Source: Astrothelium macrocarpum (lineage: Eukaryota > Ascomycota > Dothideomycetes > Trypetheliales > Trypetheliaceae). From it: 64,000 nucleotides of DNA. The notes under the pieces are model-generated. The model was not told the origin of the DNA, did not search any database, and was given only the letters and a program-made list of their open reading frames with translations. Position 1 is the stretch's first letter; the number at the start of each line of letters is the position of its first letter. The stretch is taken from assembly GCA_021030915.1 (NCBI GenBank), contig JAGEMR010000033.1:62001-126000 (forward strand). Reading direction: 5' to 3'. Shown one piece after another: positions 1 through 11,301 of this stretch. The translations under genes and the position numbers were made by a program.

Positions 1-797
1 GGTTACGCCGGGCCGAGGCGACCGAGCCCGCAACGATCAAGCCGTATGCAAAGTCAATCATGATGCTGCTGTAGGGGCCTTCCCTGAGGGTCAACACGAG
101 GCGGCACTTTGGGGTTGCAATCCCGATACCGACTCCATCTCGCGCGTGAAGAGAGGCCGTAGGTTCCATTGAAGAGGTAGCTAATGAGACGACCTAATTG
201 GGTTTACCTGACGCTAGCATCTCCGCTGCTCAGACCCCGCTGATGTCATGGAAGCGATGGCGGGGTTACACCACGGAGCATCAATGGCACGACTAGGCAT
301 GCCTTCTATCGATACCTCACCTTGGTCAGTCAAGAGATGATAGCAGACCTAAGGCTGGTAGCTCACCATACGACCACTGTAATTTTGTGCATCGACATCC
401 CGACCGTCCCATTCGATGGGCGACGAAGCATCTCGACCAGAATATCGACGCTGCTGCAGCACTACCGCCACAGCGCTGAATTCTGTTGTAAACTGCCCCG
501 CACAGCTTCATACGCGATCACGCGCAATTTCAGCCAAAACTAGTAGTCCGCTCGGCTACCCGCGTCAACTGTCGAACACTGACGCCGCTGTGCTCTCACA
601 TCTCATCGAGCTGCTACCATCTGGCTTGTATCCCTGTCGCTGCCCATCTTGCACGTTCGTCTGTGGTACCATCTTGCGCACCATCTTCCCATCCATTCAG
701 GATTCCGCCTGAACGAGACCTTCGCTAGCGCCTAAGTCCAACCACTCATTCATCGTGCGCATAACCTTGGTACAGTCCGCGACGCAAAGGGCGTGGC
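1..797. other. Upstream region of the glutamate-cysteine ligase gene
   Basis: I see no supportable gene here. Short open frames exist on both strands but none resembles a known protein or shows a convincing exon chain. The stretch presumably contains the promoter and 5' leader of the downstream gene, whose first coding exon is only 11 nt long. No clear tRNA or repeat was seen. Confidence 0.5.
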
Positions 798-3237
798 ATG
801 GGCCTCTTGTAAGACAGTCTCTTCGCCTTTGCCCCGCCATCGTTGCCAATAGACACCTGTCAATTGACGCTGTGAATCGTAGGGCGACGGGGACGCCGCT
901 CGACTGGCCTGAGGCTAAGAAGGTCGCCGACCATGTGAGAGACTGGGGAATCGAGGTAAACGCTCCCTACGCATTTCCAGCCTGTTGAGATGAGACACTA
1001 CACACCTTACACAGCATCGGGGCGAACGTCCACAAAATGTGCTACAGGAGACTAACTGCCTGTCTAGCAACTTCTCGCAATATGGAGACGAGCCAAGGGC
1101 AAAGAACGAGATGCCCTGCTGTGGGGTGATGAGGTACTGTAAGCGTCCCTACTGCCATCCCCTTACCCTGCTGAGTTGTTTTGAAGATAGAGTATCTCGT
1201 CGTTTGCTACGATGAAGATGCCAAACGAGTCAGATTATCGCTGCGACAAGCCGATATTCTGCAGGCCCTTGCCCAGGACGAAAAGCTGCTCCGCAAAGGC
1301 GGGGGTGTGCCTGATCTCCAACAAGGTCTTGCAAAGTATATCTATATCAGAATATCGGGAGCAGGGAAAATTTAATTGACCATCATGCAGAGTCGAAGAC
1401 ACTGCGCCAGTCTTTCACCCAGAATTCGGCCGATTCATGCTCGAAGCCACTCCCGGCAAGCCTTGGGGTATCGGCTTCAAGGATTTGCTGGATGTAGAAC
1501 CCAACATGAAATGGAGGTTTGGCGAGTCCAAGACCTGTCTTGACAACCATGTCACTAAATTCGTGTGCTATAGACGCGAAATTGCCAAAGAACACATGAC
1601 CCCATCCGAGTCTCCAGTCACATTAACTACCTTTCCTCGACTGGGATCTTCAGACGAACCAATTACACCATACTATCCAACATCTGGCCCGAAATTGCGA
1701 TCACAATTTGTTCCAGATGAGATTGCAAATCCTCACATTCGGTTTCCCACTCTCGCAGCCAATATTCGAAGTCGGAGAGGGAGGAAGGTCCAAGTCAATG
1801 TGCCTGTCTTCAGGGACGAACGGACTCGGTGGCCATGGTGGGATCCGACGGTGAACTACGAATTACACAATTGGCCAGAAGATGAGGATGTGCGGAATGG
1901 TGCAGTCAAGGAAAACCACATCCATATGGATGCCATGGCCTTTGGCATGGGGAGCTGCTGTCTCCAAATAACTTTTCAAGCAAAGAATATCGAGGAAGGA
2001 CGTATAATGTATGATCAGTTAAGCCCATTAGGTCCTATCTTACTTGCTTTGACTGCTGCTACGCCAATTTATAAAGGCTTCCTAGCAGACACGGACGTGC
2101 GGTGGAATCAAATCAGTAGAGCAGTTGATGATCGGACACCCGAAGAACTTGGAGAGGAAGTAGGTGATTCCATACATAATTCGCTGATATCCTATCGCTC
2201 TAATTTCAAGACAGCCCCTAAAGCAGAGTCGCTGGCGCATACCCAAATCCCGTTATGCATCCAACAGCACATATATTGCTCAAGACCCTCGTTTACGGCC
2301 TGAATACCTTGATTCCAATCTCATTGTCGATCCGATCCTGAGGCAGCGTCTTGTCGACGGCGGCATGGATTCTTTACTTGCCACACATTTTGCTCATCTC
2401 TTCATCCGCGATCCCATTGTCGTCTTCGCCGAAGATCTACAACATCTCGATCTAGACGCCGCTGATCATTTCGAGAACCTTCAAAGCACGAATTGGCAAC
2501 ACATGCGCTTCAAGCCGCCTCCGCCGGGGAGTGACACCGGATGGCGGGTCGAATTTCGGCCCATGGAAATCCAGCTCACGGACTTTGAAAATGCTGCCTT
2601 CTCCATCTTTATCGTACTCGTGACGCGCGCAATCCTGAGCTTCGACTTGGATTTCTATATTCCCATTGCACGGGTGACAGAGAATATGGAGACGGCACAC
2701 GTGCGAGATGCAGTAAACGGGCAGCAGTTTTGGTTTCGGAAGAATCCGTTTCCGGAAAAGTATGCAAAGGGCGCAGACGAAGCGGGATCTAGAACTCCGT
2801 CTCGACCGGCGAGTCCTAAGCGGCCAGTCGAAGATGAATATGCACTGATGAGTATTGATGAAATTGTCAATGGGCAGACGACTGCATCGTCGATTGGGGC
2901 TGCATCGAATGGAACGGCGCGTTCAGCTGGCAAGGCATCTGAAGAAGCCTTTCCTGGTCTCATTCCGCTAGTGGAGTCCTATCTCGATAGCGTCAATGTT
3001 GACGTCGAGACCCGGTGCGAACTCGCCAAGTACCTTTCTCTCATCTCCAAACGGGCTTCGGGCGAGCTATGGACCGCGGCAAAGTGGTTGAGAGAATTTG
3101 TAAGGGGCCATGACGATTACCAGGGGGACTCGGTAGTGAACGAGCAAATTACCTTTGATTTGGTCAAAGCGGCGGAGTGGATGGCGCGAGAAGAAGGTCG
3201 GGACGGATTTGGAAAGGAGATGCTCGGGAGGAGGTGA
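798..3237 (+). CDS. GSH1: Glutamate-cysteine ligase (gamma-glutamylcysteine synthetase)
   Basis: It catalyses the ATP-dependent joining of glutamate and cysteine, the first and rate-limiting step of glutathione synthesis, in the cytosol. Six coding exons are inferred: 798-808, 883-955, 1068-1133, 1187-1335, 1391-2159 and 2215-3237. They sum to 697 codons with every phase matching, giving 696 residues, normal for eukaryotic GCL. The start MGLLATGTPLDWPEAKK is assembled across the first intron and matches the fungal family N-terminus. Other family signatures are LLWGDE-IEYLVV (split by an intron), FHPEFGRFMLEATPGKPWG, HMDAMAFGMG, LLATHFAHLFIRDP and HFENLQSTNWQHMRFKPPP. Branch-point-like ctaac lies before the second 3' splice site. 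The region around residues 455-495 is low in conservation and Ser/Pro/Ala-rich, a usual variable loop. Family assignment is certain; the 11-nt first exon is an inference. Confidence 0.95.
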
Positions 3238-4024
3238 CGATCAAATGACGCCCTTTTGCATCGTCAACAGCATATCAAGCCAGCGTGGGTGCTGGCAAAA
3301 TGTGTTGCAACGTCAAATTCACCACTTCGTGCATTTGGTGCATGGGGACTTCTTCGTCGATCTTTGATGATCTCTGCTAGGAAAGTGTTCGGCACCAAAA
3401 TAGCACCACCGCTGCTAGCTTCCTCGTTTGGTCATCTTGCATAATGAATGAAGCGTTCGCGGGTGCCGACTTTTTTGCTTTTGTTTAACTGCAGCGAGCC
3501 GGAAAGGTCGCGCAACGGGTCATCAGCTCAGGCCAGCCACACAGCATGTGTATGTATGTTCAGAGTATATGCGCCTTCAGCTGAACAGGAAGCTCGCTGA
3601 TCCGACGGACCGCAGCCGTGAGCACCCAGGCCATCCCACGCGTTCCGCTCCAAGATTAACATCATTAAGGTTGTCTGCATCTAGTCCATAGTGCTGACCC
3701 AGAAATAAGCTTGTTCCCAATAAGCTTCCGCCAGTTGACGATCCTCGGCGCTATCAATGTTTGGAGGCTAGCGGACGCCTCGTCCCCCTCCCAGGGATAG
3801 ACCTCACACCTTTCGTCTCGTCAGGCGTCTGCGGAGCTTAGCCTCAAACAAACCAAGTTTGGTTGCCCCTCGAACCTGCAGCGAGTGAGAAAGCTTCGCT
3901 TGTCCTGTGGCAGCTTCGGAAACCACTGAAACCGAGCAGGTTGCAAGTTTGCCTGGCCGAACCCCATTACGCACCTCGCTGCCACACCTGTCAAATACTC
4001 AACTACGCCCGCCCAAGGCCAAAG
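3238..4024. other. Intergenic region between GCL and the 4.0-5.4 kb gene pair
   Basis: There are no supportable genes. It holds the GCL 3' end and the promoter and leader of the next transcription unit. An in-frame upstream extension of the 4025 ORF to 3863 exists, but its composition is unlike a conserved protein. Confidence 0.4.
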
Positions 4025-4303
4025 ATGGATACGTTTGAAAAACTCTTTTATGCCGTCGGTGCTGACGAGTTCTTAAAAAGCTTGGGACTCGATGCAACTC
4101 CGGCGAACGCTTTCTTCATCTTGATTAGCTGCGTTGTCTGCTTCACCGTAGCCTTTTTTGCTTCAAGCGTTATTTTCCCAGACCCAGGCGAGTCTTCCTC
4201 CCAAGCTTCTGGCAAAGCCTCTACCTCCGCTGCCAAATCCACCTCTGCTATCTCTCCTTCACAACCTTCCTCTGACTCAAAGTCGGAACAATCATCATCA
4301 TGA
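4025..4303 (+). CDS. Small single-pass membrane ORF, 92 aa, overlapping the next ORF by ATGA
   Basis: I do not recognise a family. The ORF starts at an ATG with good context (aaagATGG). It has about 30 polar residues, then one strongly hydrophobic segment (around residues 30-50, core ILISCVVCFTVAFFA). A Ser/Ala/Thr/Lys-rich tail of about 40 residues follows. Its stop TGA (4301-4303) overlaps the start ATG of the AhpC/TSA-like ORF (4300-4302), in a different frame. It could be a genuine protein translated from a bicistronic message, a long upstream ORF regulating the next gene, or an exon joined to it by an intron I cannot place. It looks too organised for chance (a clean membrane helix and an exact stop-start junction), but transcript evidence is needed to decide. 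Confidence 0.45.
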   Translation: MDTFEKLFYAVGADEFLKSLGLDATPANAFFILISCVVCFTVAFFASSVIFPDPGESSSQASGKASTSAAKSTSAISPSQPSSDSKSEQSSS

Positions 4304-5432
4304 GCATCAATAACAGAATGCCACACGCTTCAGACTCGGATTCGTTGTCTTCTCATTCCGGCTCCAAAGATTCACATTCCACGACTGCAACATCGGTGGA
4401 CCAAGAGTCTCACAAAGAACATGATCCCCAAGCTGAATTCAAGGGAGACGTGAAGGTCTCAAAGGCACTACCTACAAAAGGAGAATGGGCACAATGCGTC
4501 GAAATGCCGGTGTTGGATGTCGACGGAAAAGAGCAAATGTTTGGCAGCCTGTACGCAAATGAGGCTGGACCCAGCAGACATCTCATCATCTTTGTCCGGC
4601 ACTTCTTCTGTGGTGTAAGCCCTTCTTTCCCTTTCAAACAAGCTCACTCCCTTCATCATTTTGGTCAAAACCTGACAAAGTCCTTCTACAGAATTGCCAA
4701 GAGTACCTTCGCACCCTTTCAGCCTCCATCCCACCCTCCGCCCTCTCCTCCCTCACCACCCCAACCACCATCACCGTCATTGGCTGCGGCTCTCCCGAGC
4801 TAATTCCCCTCTACACCTCCGCAACATCCTGCCCCTACCCAATTCACTGCGATCCTAACCGTCGACTCTACGGCACGCTCGGCATGATTCGCACCCTCAA
4901 TCTGGGCAATGCGAAGCCATCCTACATCCAGCGGAGCATCTTCGGCGCCGCAGTGCAATCCGTGATCCAAGGTCTCCGATCTGGCCGAAATGCGTTGAAG
5001 AGCGGCGACTACTGGCAGGTCGGCGGCGAGCTCGTGGTCGAGTGCCGCGGCAAGGGGGACCCGGGGAAAGTGGTGTGGATCCATCGTATGCGGAACACAC
5101 GGGACCACGCGGAACTATCCGAGTTGAAGCGAGTGTTGGGGCTTGAGGGCGACGGACAAGTGCCCAGGCGGAAGTGGAGTGAAGGTGTGAGGGGTGTCGT
5201 GAGGCGAGGGACGAGTGGAAGTGTGGGAGCAAGCGGAGAGGCAGAGAAGCGGGAGAGAAGCCGAAGTACAGGAGGTAAGAGTGTGGATGTAGTGAAGGGC
5301 GTGGTAGGGAGGGCGAGGAGTAAGTCGAGGGAGAGGAAGGGAATGGTGAAGCTTGGGGAGGCAGATGGGAAGGAAGAGTATCAAGGATTGTTGGGGATGG
5401 GGAAAAGTGAGGATATTGGAGTCGCTACGTGA
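4300..5432 (+). CDS. AhpC/TSA-like thioredoxin-fold protein (AAED1/PRXL2 type)
   Basis: This is a peroxiredoxin-like thioredoxin-fold protein of the AhpC-TSA_2 type; the biochemical activity in fungi is uncertain and probably redox-related. Two exons, 4300-4614 and 4692-5432, give 351 residues. The join restores HFFCGNCQEYLRTLS, which holds the CxxC-type active-site pair (C-G-N-C) followed by the family's helix. It is followed by the TVIGCGSPELI strand and the CDPNRRLYGTLGM segment. The first ~45 residues are Ser/His-rich and probably disordered, and the last ~95 are basic and Arg/Ser/Gly-rich, beyond the conserved domain. The start sits inside the stop of the preceding small ORF. A start further downstream at another Met is possible but would remove little of the domain. 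Confidence 0.85.
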
Positions 5433-6861
5433 GAATAGTGACGGTGTTGTTGTTGGGACATTAACTGCGATGGAAAACCACACTACTCGACGCTGGAGAA
5501 GGATGTGGTACAATATTTTATGATATCCTTGATGATGCCTTTTACGCATCGAAATAGGGCGTTCGTGTTTGTATTTGGATACCCTCTGAGAGGTTTATGA
5601 AATTGAAATTCCCCTGTTTCTATTCTCCACGTTTTTTTTCCATGCCGAATATACTCGCTAAGCCATTTCGTTAAGAAGGATTGACCCCATATTAGGTTCG
5701 CAGGCGTGCCATGACCTGTGGAACAGATTCCAGAGCGTGTGCAGTACAACTGGTGCATTTTGGTATGGAGCAATGACAAGCGATATATTCTTTACAGTAC
5801 ACAAAGAAGAGGCACCCATCACGTTATCTGTTATTAGAAAATCCCTTCCCCCACCTGCGAATCATTGACATTTATCACATTACTCCTTGGCGCCATTGGC
5901 TGACACCAGGGTTTGCAATAAAAAATGTCACCCACGACCGCAAGAGGTACAACTAGCGCAAGCCTCATAGGGAGGACCCCATCCCATTCCAAAGCATTGG
6001 AGTCCGTCAACAATTCAACCAAAAATATCTCTCAAGACTTTCTTAACTACCTATTATTGTTGAAGATCTCCCTATGAGGTATGTGGCGATTATACCTCTT
6101 TCGCGGTTGCGGGTAACATTTTTAGCAAGTTCATTTAACAACTTCGACATACAGTCTAGGCGGGGTTTCCATTTTATTGAGCCACTCGTCTTCTATCTAG
6201 TAGCCACGAAGAAACACCAAGTAACCAAGATTGACTAGGTTCTGTACAAACTTCCTTCTTCGAATAAATGTAAGCACCACATGGACAGCTCCACACAAGG
6301 CTACACTTAGCGTGTGTTAAAGTGCAACTACTCCAGGCAAGTGCTCTCTATAGTAATGCTGAAATTCAAAGTGGCCAGATCGACGACTGAGTTTTGGGTA
6401 AATTTTTCAAGGGGACTTGGAAGTGTTCTATCTGGTCCATAAACCTCAGTCAAACTCAACATGGGCACTAAATCCAATCCCTCTCCACGTTTGCAACAAT
6501 TTTAAGGGGTTAATTAAGGGGATAAGCAGTGTAACGAAAACAATGACGATCACGAAATCGGTCGATTCAAACTCATTGCTACGATGATCTATCACTTTAC
6601 CCCGTTGCCCTCAGCTGCTAGCAAATCTGCCAAGGGTTGCACAATAAATTGCGAGACAATTTAGAACAGAGTTTGCCCGTCTACGAAATTGCGAACGGTT
6701 CATTTCGATTTACTGTTGACTAACATAGATAAGCCCATTACGCCGGATGCGAGCAGCTCATTTTAACGAATGTTGTTCGTGTCCGTATCCAAGATAGCAG
6801 CGGACTTTCCCAAATTACTCTCAACCAAAAGTCAATGCACTCTTCCTTGCACTCTTCCTTC
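5433..6861. other. 1.4 kb without a recognised gene
   Basis: Only short, low-quality open frames occur. No tRNA, no repeat unit and no transposon protein remnants were seen. The stretch separates a plus-strand gene from a minus-strand gene, so both 3' ends face it. Confidence 0.5.
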
Positions 6862-8073
6862 TCAAGGAAGGGAAGCTACATCAACCGACTGAACTTCATT
6901 CGAACCATAATCAGATACAAGAATGGTATTGCCGTCGGGGCTGACGGCAAATTCCCGAGGGAATAAGCCTGTGGGTATCCGACCAAGCACAGCTGGCTTG
7001 CCGGCGAGAGCTGCGTCAACATCCACTACAGATAATCCTGTTGTTGCATTGGCATAGTCGAAGCGGTCGGAATCTGCTGTTAAGATGCGAGTGTCATTCC
7101 TGGCCAAAACCAATCCGACAGGCAATGTGCCAACCTGCACTGAGGCAAGCAATGCTTCATTCGGCGTGGATAACAGTTTTGCAGCGTCGAAGGCGAGTAA
7201 GTGGTTGCTTGCCCTTGCAGTCACCCAGACTGTTTTGCCATCCGCCGTTACTACAACTCGAACCGGGTTGCAGCCTGCAAAAGTACTGGACAAGAGGGCC
7301 TCGCTTGGATCATTCTTCAGTGTCTCGACGTCGATAACGCTGAGAAGGCCAGAACTGGCACTCCCATTCGAGCTCTCACTGGTTGCGTACAGGAGATGGC
7401 CATTGGGAGATAATGCAGTACCAACAACTGCGTAGCCTAATTTAAGATAGCCCACAGCTGTGCCTGAGACAGACCCATTCGCATTCGGTCTTTGCAGTTC
7501 AAAAACATCGATGTCTCCATGGTCTTCCGTTTGGTTCGAGCCGTACTCCTGACTGATAAAGGCATACTTGTCATCCAGACTAGCGGTTACCTCAATCGCA
7601 CCAGTCCCTGGCTTCTGGTTCGCCGTGGTGCCATTGAGTGCGCCAACGACTGCATCAGAACTACCTGCCGCAGCTCGCACGACGTCAACTATGATGACGC
7701 CCGGGCCTGCAGATACGAGCACGTATTGTCCGTCATGGGTCAGAGTGATTCCCAAGGCGCCTTCGCCCTTCACATACGCTGCTGGTAACGGAATCTGGTG
7801 AATCAGGGTCGGTGTGAAAGTGCTTGTATCCAGGACGCCTAGGCTGCTATTGTCGGCATTGGTGTTTAATGCAACAAAGGCGATATCTTTATCCGTTGCG
7901 TAGGCTAATCCGAAAGGGATGCCAGGAAGAGGATAAAATGATGTACGAACATCAGTCAAGGTCTTTTGCTGCGGCGCTACAGTCTGGCAGTCGGGCAAGG
8001 TTACAGTCTGAACTGTAGTCAACAGAAATATCGTAATAGCAAACAAGATTCTAATTGGGATGTATTGACCCAT
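6862..8073 (-). CDS. Secreted YncE/YVTN-type beta-propeller protein
   Basis: This is a single-exon gene of 403 residues. An N-terminal signal peptide is visible (hydrophobic core ILFAITIFLLTTV, residues 9-21). The remainder is built of repeated propeller blades with the pattern LSPNGHLLYA / VSPDGNTILVSDYGSNEV / LTHDGQYVLVSAGPG, typical of YncE/lactonase-like beta-propellers. Several N-x-S/T sequons fit secretion. The substrate is unknown; relatives include 6-phosphogluconolactonase-like and surface or binding propellers. No catalytic site is evident. The gene lies alone, flanked by more than 1 kb without genes on both sides. I am confident of fold and secretion, not of function. Confidence 0.8.
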   Translation of the reverse strand: MGQYIPIRILFAITIFLLTTVQTVTLPDCQTVAPQQKTLTDVRTSFYPLPGIPFGLAYATDKDIAFVALNTNADNSSLGVLDTSTFTPTLIHQIPLPAAYVKGEGALGITLTHDGQYVLVSAGPGVIIVDVVRAAAGSSDAVVGALNGTTANQKPGTGAIEVTASLDDKYAFISQEYGSNQTEDHGDIDVFELQRPNANGSVSGTAVGYLKLGYAVVGTALSPNGHLLYATSESSNGSASSGLLSVIDVETLKNDPSEALLSSTFAGCNPVRVVVTADGKTVWVTARASNHLLAFDAAKLLSTPNEALLASVQVGTLPVGLVLARNDTRILTADSDRFDYANATTGLSVVDVDAALAGKPAVLGRIPTGLFPREFAVSPDGNTILVSDYGSNEVQSVDVASLP

Positions 8074-9222
8074 TGTATAGATTTTGATCAGCTCAAACGC
8101 AACGAAGCATGAGATGCGATATTTGGGCTAGTCTTGGTATAAATATAAATCAGTAATGTAGCATTGACACTCTTCCGCTGGACATCATTAAGATTAGCGT
8201 GGCTCAGCTTCTGAATAACCAAATCAGGCATAATTTCGATTATGCAGTCATGTCTTCCGTCGCATCCTTCTACAGCCAATGCATTTGTGCTGATATACGT
8301 AATGTCATCTTCTCAAGTTCTTATTCGTCCTAAAGAGATTACCTAGTTGGATCGCTCGTATTGTGCCTTGCATCTTCAATTCATGCCGATTGATAGCGCT
8401 GTCGGTCGTGAAAATAAGCCGCTTTAGGAAATTTTCATGAATCGAAGACCACTGGAGCTGATTGAATGTTTTCCCATTCGCTCAACTTTAATAATCTCTT
8501 CCAGATCGCACCTTGTCCGGCCTGCTGTTTACAATTCTCTCCTGAATCCCTTTTTTTTGATCCTATCGAACCAGGCATGAACGGCCCTCAGGGGATGCGC
8601 TGATCACTTACTAACAGTCAGCTGCGCCTGGGCGGTGTATTAGTACTCAGGCTGCGGTTTGATGTATAAGCCTTGGCTATGTTCATGTTGATCTTTCTGC
8701 CCTGCTAATACTCGCGTCGTTAAAAATTGTTGCGACAAGAAAAATGGATAAACGGCTTTGCATTGTCTTGCTTTAGAAAAGCGTGAATCATGCAGCTATC
8801 GTTATGGCCTCGGTGCCCGGCATCTTTTCCGTGGCGGTGAGGGATTGAGAGTTACCGATCCGTCTCTTCCATCTCTTCCATCTCAGTGCACCGTTCCTAT
8901 GAATGTCAACTTCGAAACCAAACAGCTTCTTCCCTGGCTTTGCTTTTCGCTAAATTCTCTTGCATTGAGATTATATTAAGCGGATATCTGTAGTGTTTCG
9001 ATAGATGGTTATTTTCTATTTCTTCCGTCTCAGTTTACCTCGTTTGACGTCCTTTCTTTCCTTTGCTTTTTTGCATTGTGAGTGGCGACAGGATGATGAT
9101 CTCGGACAGGACTAGTCCAGCGCAAATATTTTCCGACCACAACTTGAGAGAATTTGTTGACAGCCCAAGTTGGTTAATGGTCTACGTACCTACTGAAGGG
9201 ATAAATCCTCAGCTGAGATAAA
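8074..9222. other. 1.15 kb without a recognised gene
   Basis: It contains the promoter of the beta-propeller gene at its left edge and the 3' end of the aldo-keto reductase at its right edge. Pyrimidine-rich tracts are seen (for example around 8540 and 9020-9075), but no coding evidence. Confidence 0.45.
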
Positions 9223-10404
9223 TCACAAGTTACCTACAGCCCCTCGCGCTCCGAACAATGCCGCATGGGTATCGTATGTGTATTTGAGATCTAAATGCCA
9301 GTAGTTTGGTGTGCTTGGCTTCGCAATAGCCCACGCCACATCCAGTGCCTTCACCACCTCCTCTGGCAAGGGCCCTTTTTCCAGATCCGCCAAATTCTGC
9401 ACCAATTGCTCGTGACTGCTGATTCCAATTATGACGCCATCATCTCCAAACCCGGATTGTTTATCGATGCTGCCGTCTTCATTTCGTCTTCCCATGTCCA
9501 GATGACTATGCCAAACACACCAGCGCAGTGCTGTTTCCACCATTGAGAGATTATGCTTCTCCAGCACCCTACTCTCTACCAAGCTCTTGAATGCATCAAA
9601 TGTTGGAGAGTGGAAATACCGCTTGCGGTACATCGTACCCATTCTACCTACCGCATCGCTGTACCGTCCTGAATCCGGAATCTTGCTCGGGTCACTGAAG
9701 TCGTACCTTCCAGAGAATAGACCACCTGCAATGGGATTGTACGCCACATACGGGATACCGTATCGCTTCAAGCACGGCAATAGTTCCGGCTCGATGCCCC
9801 GCGTTACAGCGTTGTACATGCCTTGATAAATGGAAGGAAGAATCCAACCGTGAGCCCGACACAGCATAACGACTTCAGCGACCTCAAACGCCGTGAAATT
9901 ACTAAGACCGAGCTGGGCGAACTTTCCCTCTCGGTGAAGATCGTTGACGCACCTAAGAGTTTCTTCAAAGGGTACGCTACGGTCGGCAGCATGAAGATAG
10001 AATATATCAACGCGGTCGGTTTCGAGCTCTTTCAGGCTGGTCTCAAACTTCTCGCGTAGGATATTGGGCTTATGGGTACCTGCGGGAGTGGGATAGACTT
10101 TGGTAGCGATCGATAGACCGCGGTCTTTCCATTTGGCTTGAGCAGTGAACTTTTCTTGCTGGCCATTAACGTAAGAGCGTGCAGTGTCGATTTCATTGTG
10201 ACCGTGGGACTGTAAAGTATCGAGAATCTTGTTGTATTCATCTAGGGACGTGATTCGAGCTCCATTGGCAGGGTCAGGACTGATCAAAACAGTTAGAACC
10301 GAGACTGAATATTGTGGGAAATTGGATTAGATGAGAGACACATACCCAATGGTCATGAGGCCTAGAATAATGCGAGGCTTTACCCTCTGCGTTAGGAGAG
10401 GCAT
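9223..10404 (-). CDS. Aldo-keto reductase, AKR7/aflatoxin aldehyde reductase type
   Basis: This is an NADPH-dependent reductase of aldehydes and ketones, likely cytosolic. There are two exons: 10346-10404 encodes the first 19 residues plus two bases (MPLLTQRVKPRIILGLMTIG), and 9223-10279 encodes the rest, 371 residues in all. The catalytic tetrad of the superfamily is visible: Asp in EIDTARSY, Tyr in the same segment, Lys in ATKVYP and His in IFYLHAADR. The family segments LGLSNFTAFEVAEV and YNPIAGGLFSGRY are also present. The length and the AKR7-like spacing support an aflatoxin-aldehyde-reductase-type enzyme, but the substrate cannot be told from sequence. The intron 10280-10345 has gtatgt and tcag ends. 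Confidence 0.9.
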
Positions 10405-11301
10405 AATGGTGGTTTTCTGCAGGCGTCCGGAGACCGAAATGCTGTTCAAAGAAAGAGGTGGGCGAATGTTCAATGCCGAGTAGCGTTCTCCAAAACTTCT
10501 TTATAGCACCCTCGGTTCAACCCCACATCAAAAAGCATTTGTGCTAGCGAAGATAAGAATCCAAGTGATTGTGCATGACGTGCTCGATCCGGGGATAAAT
10601 TCATCTTTAGGCTGACCAAATTCTCCCTGGACACCTGAAGCGTTTCATGCATCGGAAGATTTTCATGAAAGTTTGTGGACGGCTCACAACTCGGGGTCTT
10701 CAGCATTATGTGGTTGGGGAGGTATGTGTTCAATGGAGCTTGAGGTTGGATGGCGTGCCTTAGTACTATCCTTATGTACAATGTGTGCCAATTTATTCAT
10801 TTCATCTGGTCCGTGCTCTCGTTGATCAGCCCGAGAAAGGCAGGCCAAATTGCTGTGCTGTTTTTTCATCGTTTCAGATTATGCAAGGGGAAAATATGTC
10901 CATGAGCTAAGCACTATTACTATATTCGTGCACAGATGACTTACAAGAGAGATATGCAACTCGCAAGTTTGGATGATCGAAGTGGCTGTATGTCGAGAGA
11001 GACATAAACGTTTTAAGGGTGATATGCATGCACTACGATCATCTAACCATAGATCTTGCTTTATGAGAACATTCAATTCTATGTATACGATTACCACTGA
11101 CCGATTCTCTAACAGGAATTCGCTGTTAGCAAAGCAGCAGCAACAAAGGCATGGAAATTTGGCTACAAGAAGACACAACAAATCATTGGACTTGCCGTTC
11201 ACTACTATGAATTCTTCCATACAGACACAATCGAACTTCTCGTATTTTTTTGTGAATGACCTTTTAAATGTGCGTTGTTGGCGATTAGCGCAAGGCCGGA
11301 G
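10405..11301. other. Intergenic region between AKR and SNF2 genes
   Basis: Nothing coding is supported. It contains the AKR promoter and the 3' flank of the SNF2 gene. Short open frames here lack family similarity. Confidence 0.45.

Noticed and set aside
755..988. Alternative GCL start in the open frame at 755
   Set aside because: The sequence before the conserved ATGTPLDW is unlike the family, whereas splicing 798-808 to 883 gives the canonical N-terminus.
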